Below, piece by piece: positions 58,649-64,000 of a stretch of DNA of 64,000 nucleotides; position 1 is the stretch's first letter; each line of letters starts with the position of its first letter. The notes under the pieces were generated by a model. It was not told where the DNA came from, did not search any database, and was given only the letters and a program-made list of their open reading frames with translations. This stretch comes from Amycolatopsis thermoflava N1165 (GTDB taxonomy: Bacteria; Actinomycetota; Actinomycetes; Mycobacteriales; Pseudonocardiaceae), in assembly GCF_000473265.1 (NCBI RefSeq), contig NZ_KI421511.1, positions 8,613,911 through 8,677,910 on the forward strand. The letters are read 5' to 3'. The position numbers and the translations under genes are program-made.

Positions 58649-59484
58649 CGCGGCGCCTCCACGCGGATGTCCTCGAGTTTCAGGACCTCCACGACGCTCG
58701 CCGGCCCCGGGCGGGGAGCGCGCAGAACCACCTCGGCCGCGTGCCGCCTGGCGTGCTCGGCCAGGGTCAGCAGGTTGCGGTGGTCGATGAAGTCCAGGGT
58801 GGTCACGTCGAGCACGAGCCGTCCGCCGACGGGCCGGGGGTCGACGTGACCGAGTGCGCGGGGGAACAACTCGGCCGAAGCGAGGTCGAGTTCGCCGCCG
58901 AGGCTCGCGCAGCAGCCGCCGCGGGCCGAGGCGTGCAACCGGAAACCCGCGCCGTTTTCGTTGGCGCTCGGGTGGAGCGCGGACAGCAGCGCCAGGGTGG
59001 GCCGGTCCAGCTTCCGGCGGTCGTAGCCGCACAGCGCGGAAAACGGGTGCACCGCGGAGTAACCGTCCGCGAGGTGCTCGAACCGCGCCAGCGAATTCAA
59101 CCGCGTGGGTGACTGCAAAAGGCCGGTGACGTCGGCCGCCACCCGCAGGCCCCGGTAGCCGTCGGCCAGTGCCGACTCGGTGGCCTTCGCGTAGAGCCGC
59201 AAGCGCACGTGCGGATCGCCGAGCGCGCCGAGGTCGTCGAGCGAGAGCACCCGCAGATCGCCGCGGCGGCGGGCCTCGTCGCCGTCCACGATGCCGTCCA
59301 GAACCGCCATCAGGCGCGGAACCGGGCCGGTCCCGGCGTAGCAGACCCGGTGGCCCAGGGCCAGACCCTCGGCCAGGAACTCCCGAACCCGGGACCGGAA
59401 CTCGGCCGGGTCGTCGTAGCCCCAGCACAGGTGGTCGTGGCAGCCGAGGCCGCGGGCGTCCACCAGGATTCCGGACCGTCTCAT
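58645..59484 (-). CDS. MEDS-domain sensor fused to STAS antagonist domain
   Basis: 279 residues. N-terminal MEDS domain begins GCHDHLCWGYDDPAEF and includes YSAVHPFSALCGYDRR. The last 95 residues are a STAS fold (GRLVLDVTTLDFIDHRNLLTL) where the usual phospho-serine position reads D-H, so it may not be phosphorylated. TACGCT (59492-59497) seven bases before the ATG suggests a leaderless mRNA. It starts the two-gene MEDS operon. Confidence 0.87.
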   Translation of the reverse strand: MRRSGILVDARGLGCHDHLCWGYDDPAEFRSRVREFLAEGLALGHRVCYAGTGPVPRLMAVLDGIVDGDEARRRGDLRVLSLDDLGALGDPHVRLRLYAKATESALADGYRGLRVAADVTGLLQSPTRLNSLARFEHLADGYSAVHPFSALCGYDRRKLDRPTLALLSALHPSANENGAGFRLHASARGGCCASLGGELDLASAELFPRALGHVDPRPVGGRLVLDVTTLDFIDHRNLLTLAEHARRHAAEVVLRAPRPGPASVVEVLKLEDIRVEAPR

Positions 59485-59632
59485 CGCATCGAGCGTACCG
59501 CTCCGGGGCCGGCCGGACAGTGTCCGTGGCGCCCGTCGGTGGTGCGGACGGAGGCGCGTCGACTACGCTGGGTTGGACGCGGTTCAGAGCACAGCCGCAG
59601 AATGCTGTCGCCGAAGGGTAGGCGAGCGCGTC

Positions 59633-60010
59633 ATGTCACGGGCTCCGCGTGTTCCGGAGGAATCCGCCGGACTCACCACATCCACACCGCTGCACGTCTC
59701 GGTCCGCTGGCCGGGCCGCGACGTCGCCGTGCTCGCGGTCGGCGGCGAACTCGACCTGGCCACCGCGGGCAGGCTGGAGGCCGCGTTCCGGCGGCTGGTG
59801 GCGCGACGGCCGCGCGTGGTCGTGGTCGACCTGAGCGGGGTCGCGTTCCTCGGCTCGTCCGGGCTGGCCGCGATCACCGCCGCGCTCACGTCGGGTGTCG
59901 TGCTGCGGATCGTCGCGCCGGGCTCGCTGGCCCGGATCTTCGCGCTCACCGCGCTGGACAAGGTGCTCGACCTCTACGGAACCGTCGACGAGGCGCTGGC
60001 CGCGGGCTGA
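59633..60010 (+). CDS. STAS anti-sigma factor antagonist
   Basis: 125 residues from ATG 59633. Beta strand VAVLAVGGELDLATAGRLEAA and the phosphorylation loop VDLSGVAFLGSSGLAAI with tandem serines. It should be the target of RsbW-type kinases and of SpoIIE phosphatases such as those in this window. Divergent from the MEDS pair, so the two units make one partner-switching group. Confidence 0.9.
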   Translation: MSRAPRVPEESAGLTTSTPLHVSVRWPGRDVAVLAVGGELDLATAGRLEAAFRRLVARRPRVVVVDLSGVAFLGSSGLAAITAALTSGVVLRIVAPGSLARIFALTALDKVLDLYGTVDEALAAG

Positions 60011-60022
60011 CCGTCCGGGAGT

Positions 60023-60733
60023 TCACGCACGCAGGGCCGCTTCGATCCCGGTGAGCAGGCATTCCAGGCCGAACTCGAAGCGGGTCGCGGGATCGACGTC
60101 GTCGGCCTCCAGCACCCGCCGGTTGAAATGCGGGTACCGGCCGGACTCGACGACCTGGCGGACGTAGGCACCCACCCAGTTCCGCCACTCGTCCTCGGTC
60201 ATACCCGTGCGGCGCTGCACCTCCAGCTCGGCCAGCTCGGCGGACACCGCTCCCAGCACGTGCGTGTTGATCGTGTCCACGACCATCGTCGCGAGCGTCG
60301 GGTCGCTGGTCATCCTGGAGACGATGCCGAGGTGGTGGTCGGCGCGCGCGATCACGTTGGGGCCGAGCGTGGGGTGGCGGGCCGCCTGCTGGGCGAGCCA
60401 GGGGTGCAGCAGCATGACGGCGCGCTGGCGGCGGGCCAGCTGGGCCAGCTCCGCGCGCCAGTCGTCGCCGGGCTCGGGCAGCGGCTCCTCGCCGATGATC
60501 GTGTCGACCATCAGCTCGAACAGCTCGTCCTTGCTGGCCACATGCCGGTAGAGGGACGTGGTGCCGGTGCCCATTTCCGCCGCCAGGCGGCGCATGGACA
60601 GCGCGTCCAGTCCCTCGGCGTCGGCGATCGCGATGGCCGTCCGGACGATCTTCTCCTCGGTGACGACCGGCCGCGTCTTCGTGGTCCGGTCGCGCATCCA
60701 GACCATCGTCGGCGGGTTCTTCGCGGGCGGCAT
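60023..60733 (-). CDS. TetR-family repressor
   Basis: 236 residues from ATG 60733. N-terminal helix-turn-helix (VRTAIAIADAEGLDALSMRRLAAEMGTGTTSLYRHVASKDEL in pieces), and a TetR_C-like ligand domain (ATMVVDTINTHVLGAVSAE). Divergent from the FAD monooxygenase; the two dyads between the starts are its likely operators. Confidence 0.9.
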   Translation of the reverse strand: MPPAKNPPTMVWMRDRTTKTRPVVTEEKIVRTAIAIADAEGLDALSMRRLAAEMGTGTTSLYRHVASKDELFELMVDTIIGEEPLPEPGDDWRAELAQLARRQRAVMLLHPWLAQQAARHPTLGPNVIARADHHLGIVSRMTSDPTLATMVVDTINTHVLGAVSAELAELEVQRRTGMTEDEWRNWVGAYVRQVVESGRYPHFNRRVLEADDVDPATRFEFGLECLLTGIEAALRA

Positions 60734-60751
60734 GGGCACAGCGTACTTCTC

Positions 60752-60787
60752 GGGTACAGTGTTCCCAAGAACGGGAACAGTGTTCCC
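60752..60787. promoter_or_regulatory. Two dyads GGGWACAGTGTTCCC, TetR operator
   Basis: GGGTACAGTGTTCCC (60752-60766) and the perfect palindrome GGGAACAGTGTTCCC (60773-60787) are 21 bases apart, two turns of helix, between divergent starts at 60733 and 60806. Confidence 0.75.
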
Positions 60788-60805
60788 ACTGGGAGGAGGA
60801 AGCTC

Positions 60806-62308
60806 ATGTCGGATGTGGTGATCGCCGGTGGTGGGTCGGTCGGCCTGGCCGCCGCGGTGTTCCTGGCGCACCACGGCGTGCACGCGCACGTGGTGGAGCG
60901 CCGCGCGGGTCTGTCGGAGCACCCGCGGGCGCTCGGCCTCAGCCCGCGCACGCTGGAGTTCTTCCGCGAGGCGGGGCTGGGGGCGGAACTCGACGCCGTC
61001 GCCGTGCGGTCGACCGAGATGTGGAAGGCGGACGCGCGCACGGTCGCCGAGATCGACCGGGCGAACGCGCCGCGCCGGACGCCGTTCACGCAACCGGAGA
61101 TTTCCCCGGAGAAGCCCGCCGGACACTACCCGCAGGACCGGCTGGACGCCGCGCTGCTGCCCGCCGCGCGCGAGCGGGGTGCGACGGTGGAGTTCGGCGT
61201 GGCCGTCGCCGGGGTTTCGCAGGACGCGGACGGGGTGTCGGTCGAGCTGTCCGACGGGCGGGTCCTGCGGACGCGGTACCTCATCGGCGCGGACGGGGTG
61301 AAGACCGCCGTGCGGCCGGCGCTCGGGATCGGCACGACCGGGCCGGGCGAGGTGGGGGAGCCGGTGCTGAACATCCTGTTCGAGGCGGATCTGACCGGGG
61401 TCTTCGGTGCGCTGCCGACGATGGTGGAGATCGGCCACCCGGACGTGCGGGGCATGTTGCTCAGCGTCGGCGAACGGCGGTGGGTCCTGCACACCGGCGC
61501 GCCGGGGACCCCGGAGGAACTCATCCGGACGGCGCTCGGCGCGGAGGTGCCGGTGGGGGTCATCGCCGCGAAGTGGTGGCGCGCGACGCTGCGGATGGCC
61601 GAGGAGTTCCGGGCCGGGCGGGCGTTCCTGGCCGGTGATGCCGCGCGGTCGGTCTCGCCGCTCGGGGCGTTCGGGCTCAACACGGGGCTGGCGGATGCGC
61701 ACAACCTGGCGTGGAAGCTGGCGCTGGTGCTGGCCGGCCAGGCCGGCGAGGGCCTGCTGGACACCTACCACGACGAGCGGCACGCGGTGGCCGAGCTCGT
61801 GACGCGGCAGGCGGTGCTGCGCTGGGAGAACCCGCGGCTGCACTGGGACCCGGCCGCGGTGGCCGAGCGGGCGGCCGTCGGGGCGTGGAACGCGCCGCTG
61901 GTGACGATGGGCTACCGGTACGACTCGGCGGCGGTGATCGGCGCGGTCGTGCAGCCACCGTCCACAGAGGATCTGGTGGTGGCGCTGGATGGGGCCCCGG
62001 GATCGCGGTTGCCGCACCGGTGGGTTTCGCCCGGTGTGTCCACTCTGGACCTGGTGCGGTCCAGGTTCACGGTGTTCGCGGGTGATCCGTCCTGGCGCGA
62101 GGCGGCGGAGAAGGCCGCCGCCCGGCTGGACGTCCCGATGGGTGCGGCGGTGGTGCCGGACGCGGACTGGTTGTCGGCGACCGGCATCGAGAACGGCGGT
62201 GCCCTGCTGGTGCGCCCGGACGGCTTCGTCGCCTGGCGATCGCCGGTCGCCGTGGCGGGCGCGGACGCGGTGCTGGAGTCGGTGATGTCGCGGGTGCTGG
62301 ACCGCTAG
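60806..62308 (+). CDS. FAD-dependent aromatic monooxygenase (PheA/TetX/UbiH group)
   Basis: 500 residues, GGAGGAGGAAG before ATG 60806. FAD dinucleotide motif VVIAGGGSVGLAAAVFLAHHG, DG motif in RYLIGADGVKTAVR and GD motif AFLAGDAARSVSPLGAFGLNTGLADAHNLAWKLA in pieces. The C-terminal thioredoxin-like domain of phenol hydroxylases appears partly present. Controlled by the divergent TetR, so probably an inducible aromatic or antibiotic hydroxylase. Its 3' end is partly duplicated downstream. Confidence 0.92.
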   Translation: MSDVVIAGGGSVGLAAAVFLAHHGVHAHVVERRAGLSEHPRALGLSPRTLEFFREAGLGAELDAVAVRSTEMWKADARTVAEIDRANAPRRTPFTQPEISPEKPAGHYPQDRLDAALLPAARERGATVEFGVAVAGVSQDADGVSVELSDGRVLRTRYLIGADGVKTAVRPALGIGTTGPGEVGEPVLNILFEADLTGVFGALPTMVEIGHPDVRGMLLSVGERRWVLHTGAPGTPEELIRTALGAEVPVGVIAAKWWRATLRMAEEFRAGRAFLAGDAARSVSPLGAFGLNTGLADAHNLAWKLALVLAGQAGEGLLDTYHDERHAVAELVTRQAVLRWENPRLHWDPAAVAERAAVGAWNAPLVTMGYRYDSAAVIGAVVQPPSTEDLVVALDGAPGSRLPHRWVSPGVSTLDLVRSRFTVFAGDPSWREAAEKAAARLDVPMGAAVVPDADWLSATGIENGGALLVRPDGFVAWRSPVAVAGADAVLESVMSRVLDR

Positions 62309-62315
62309 CCGGTGC

Positions 62316-62398
62316 CGGTTTCGTCGCCTGGCGATCGCTGGTTGCCCTGACGAGCGGGGATGTCGTGGTGGCGCGGGCGCTGGACCGTTAGCCGGTGC
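62316..62398. repeat. Duplicated 3' end of the FAD monooxygenase gene
   Basis: Begins with the same TTCGTCGCCTGGCGATCGC and ends with GCTGGACCGTTAGCCGGTGCC, the monooxygenase terminal codons, stop and flanking bases, compared with 62224-62315. The middle has diverged and is about 12 bases shorter. Confidence 0.8.
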
Positions 62399-62580
62399 CG
62401 TGGGGGCGGCGGGTTTCGCCGACCGGGTGGGGCTGCTCGGTCGGGAGGAGCGTGGGTGTGGTGGTGCGGGTGCCGGACCGTCAGCCAGCGCCGATGCGGG
62501 CGGCGAGTTCCGTGCCGACCGGGTGGGGCTGCTCGGTCGGGAGGAGCGCGGGTGTGGTGGTGGTGCGGGTGCCGGACCGT
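62398..62580. repeat. Two duplicated copies of the 3' end of the DUF4291 gene
   Basis: Copies at 62398-62480 (diverged, small deletion) and 62481-62580 (99 bases) repeat the last ~74 coding bases and stop of the DUF4291 gene, whose own end begins at 62580. Both contain GGGCTGCTCGGTCGGGAGGAGCG and end with GTGCCGGACCGTCAG-type bases. Together with the monooxygenase copy they fill the whole gap between the convergent genes. Confidence 0.85.
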
Positions 62581-63167
62581 CAGCCAGCGCCGATGCGGGC
62601 GGCGAGTTCCGCGCTGACCGGGTAGGGGCGCTCGGCCGGGAGGAGCGCGCGGGCCTCGTCGAGGCGGCGGTCGCGCACCAGTGCTTCGATCTCGTGGGCG
62701 CGTTCCGTCTCGTCGGTCAGGCCGGTGATCCACTCGCCGACGTAGCGGTCGGACGCCTCGCCCGCCAGGCCGATCTGGATGGCGCGCCGCGGGAGCGGCC
62801 GCAGGTGCAGGTTCTTGTCCGGGTCCCACTGGATGCGCACCGGGCTGGTGGCGAGTTGCCGTCGCCAGGCTTCGTCGCCGGCGTGGTGGCTCGGGTCGAA
62901 CGCCGACAGGCACGAGTGCACCAGCGCCCATTCGAAGCCGGCGCGGGTGATGGTCACCGCGAGGACCCGTTCCTGTCCGGGCTTGCGGGCCCAGCCGCTG
63001 CGGTAGGCCATCCAGAGGAAGGACGGTTTGATCCAGGTCATGCGGCCGCGCTTGAACGGCGCCACGAACGTGCCGGCGCGCAGGGCGGGCTCGGCGATCT
63101 CGGGGGAGTAGGCCTGGTACACGACGATCGTGTCGTCGTCGTACCGGGCGCGGATCTCGTTGCTCAT
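62580..63167 (-). CDS. DUF4291 protein
   Basis: 195 residues from ATG 63167. Family blocks RARYDDDTIVVYQAYSPEIA, MTWIKPSFLWMAYRSGW, VRIQWDPDKNLHLRPLPRRAIQIGL in pieces and YVGEWITGLTD are clear. The fold is ADP-ribosyltransferase-like in some predictions, but no activity is established. The last 25 codons have been duplicated twice downstream. Confidence 0.88.
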   Translation of the reverse strand: MSNEIRARYDDDTIVVYQAYSPEIAEPALRAGTFVAPFKRGRMTWIKPSFLWMAYRSGWARKPGQERVLAVTITRAGFEWALVHSCLSAFDPSHHAGDEAWRRQLATSPVRIQWDPDKNLHLRPLPRRAIQIGLAGEASDRYVGEWITGLTDETERAHEIEALVRDRRLDEARALLPAERPYPVSAELAARIGAG

Positions 63168-63219
63168 GTGGGTGATCTTCGGGCACGGGCGCAAGCGGTT
63201 TTGCGTGCGAGACTGGGGC

Positions 63220-63780
63220 ATGCTCTTCGACCGCGCGGCGATCGAGGGACTGGCGGCGGGTCGCGTCACGGTGGCCTTCCGCAGGTGGGACGCGCCCCGC
63301 GTGCGCCCCGGTTCGCGGATGCGCACCGCGGCCGGGGTGGTCGAGGTGACCTCGGTGGCGGAGGTCGCGACGGTGACCGACGAGGACGCCAGGGCGGCGG
63401 GCTACGAGTCGGCAGCGCAGATGCCCGACCGCGGCTCGGGGCGGCTGTACCGGATCGGACTGCGCGTGGCGGGCCCGGACCCGCGGATCGCACTGCGCGA
63501 AACCGCCGACCTGACGGACGACGACCGCGCCGCGATCGGCGCCGCGTTGTGGCGGATGGACCGGGTGGCGGAGGTCCCGTGGACCGGCGCGTTCCTGAGG
63601 CTGATCGCGGACAACGAGGCCGTGCGGGCCGTGGAGCTGGCCGAGCGGGTCGGCCTGGCGCGCGACGTGTTCAAACGCCGCGTGCGGCGGCTGAAGGAGC
63701 TCGGCCTGACGGAAAGCCTGGAGGTGGGGTACCGCCTCTCGCCGCGGGGAAGGGCGTTCCTGGAACGCGGCGACGCCTGA
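63220..63780 (+). CDS. ASCH/PUA-like protein with C-terminal helix-turn-helix
   Basis: 186 residues from ATG 63220. The N-terminal half resembles ASCH domains (AGRVTVAFRRWDAPRVRPGSRM, VEVTSVAEVATVTDEDARAAGYES), which bind RNA or modified bases. The C-terminal half carries a winged-helix-like segment (AVELAERVGLARDVFKRRVRRLKELGL, LSPRGRAFLERG). Function unknown. Divergent from DUF4291. Confidence 0.6.
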   Translation: MLFDRAAIEGLAAGRVTVAFRRWDAPRVRPGSRMRTAAGVVEVTSVAEVATVTDEDARAAGYESAAQMPDRGSGRLYRIGLRVAGPDPRIALRETADLTDDDRAAIGAALWRMDRVAEVPWTGAFLRLIADNEAVRAVELAERVGLARDVFKRRVRRLKELGLTESLEVGYRLSPRGRAFLERGDA

Positions 63781-64000
63781 TCCGCCCGGCACGGTGCCGC
63801 CGCGGCCATCGCCCGGTGCGGTGACGGCCGAGGTGCGCGGCGACCGGACTCGGCGCTCAGAAGGGGCTGCCGCCCCAGGAACGGCATCCCCTCAGCAGGG
63901 GAAGAAGTCGCCTCCCGGCCAGCGGCCAGCCACGGCCAGCGGCCAGTGGCCGGTCGGCAGTGGCTGGCCGCCCGCCGCCCGCCGCCCGCCGCCAGCGGCC
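63781..64000. other. Non-coding end of the window with low-complexity GGCCAGC/CCGCCCG repeats
   Basis: No gene is evident. From about 63917 to the edge the sequence is made of GGCCAGC and GCCGCCC units and self-complementary GGCCAGTGGCC-like pieces. A small hairpin-prone stretch (CCCCTCAGCAGGGG) lies near 63888. The adjoining sequence is needed to interpret it. Confidence 0.6.

Noticed and set aside
1..64000. tRNA/rRNA genes, insertion sequences or prophage
   Set aside because: No cloverleaf, rRNA segment, transposase or integrase was recognised while reading both strands; this does not exclude a very degraded element.

Overview
The window is very GC-rich chromosomal DNA with strong third-position GC bias and GTG/TTG starts. 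The gene content is that of an actinomycete of the Pseudonocardiales type (Amycolatopsis-like). Supporting this are a maleylpyruvate-isomerase/DinB-fold (mycothiol-type) protein, an F420-type LLM oxidoreductase behind a KstR-like palindrome, many SpoIIE/RsbW/STAS partner-switching proteins, LCP and ECF genes, and many starts that sit 6-7 bases behind a TANNNT box (leaderless transcripts). I saw no rRNA, tRNA, insertion sequence, prophage or CRISPR array.

Region by region. 1-6.5 kb: a Tat-exported metallophosphoesterase cut by the window edge, a DUF3072 gene, then a four-gene leftward operon (solute-binding lipoprotein, permease, ATPase, and a class-V aminotransferase fused to a YheO/DauR-type regulator) with twin CAAC-N5-GTTG dyads at its promoter. 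6.5-17.4 kb: polysaccharide deacetylase, GT39 transferase, DNA polymerase IV, a MerR-thioredoxin fusion, a decayed DUF2243/CtaG gene, an epoxide-hydrolase-fold protein, a TauD dioxygenase, and a two-component pair made of a cNMP-domain histidine kinase and a receiver fused to a thioredoxin-reductase-like flavoprotein. 17.5-22.1 kb: anti-sigma/SpoIIE proteins and an ECF sigma factor coupled to an LCP protein. 22.2-32.7 kb: a CpdA-like phosphodiesterase, an aromatic catabolic cluster (acyl-CoA-dehydrogenase-like monooxygenase, alpha/beta hydrolase, VOC dioxygenase, AraC regulator), a form-II CoxL/S/M molybdenum hydroxylase, then RraA/ArsR and a divergent HAD gene around a perfect operator.

32.9-44.7 kb is the clearest metabolic unit: a complete mim/prm-type propane/phenol/acetone diiron monooxygenase operon (hydroxylase alpha, reductase, hydroxylase beta, coupling protein, amidohydrolase, DUF59 protein, Zn alcohol dehydrogenase, dedicated GroEL, YaaH-like transporter). 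A divergent AcoR/MimR-type activator lies upstream, and two copies of a GTCTCA-N3-TGAGAC palindrome flank a small unknown gene. 44.7-53 kb: a sulfite-oxidase-like/reductase/DUF6510 operon, an LLM oxidoreductase, CGNR, DoxX, methyltransferase and TauE genes, a MOSC gene behind an RNA that looks like an S-adenosylhomocysteine riboswitch, and a cobalamin riboswitch in front of a binding protein and permease with no ATPase beside them.

53-64 kb: a strongly promoted 24-codon peptide between FadR-like operators, a Tat lipoprotein, a CoxE/MoxR pair, a MEDS-HATPase/MEDS-STAS/STAS regulatory group, a TetR-controlled FAD monooxygenase, DUF4291, and an ASCH-like protein. Two convergent intergenic regions hold tandem copies of the 3' ends of neighbouring genes. 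The most unusual items are the aminotransferase-YheO fusion with its twin operators, the redox two-component pair, the MerR-thioredoxin fusion, the SAH-type RNA in front of MOSC, and the 3'-end duplications.
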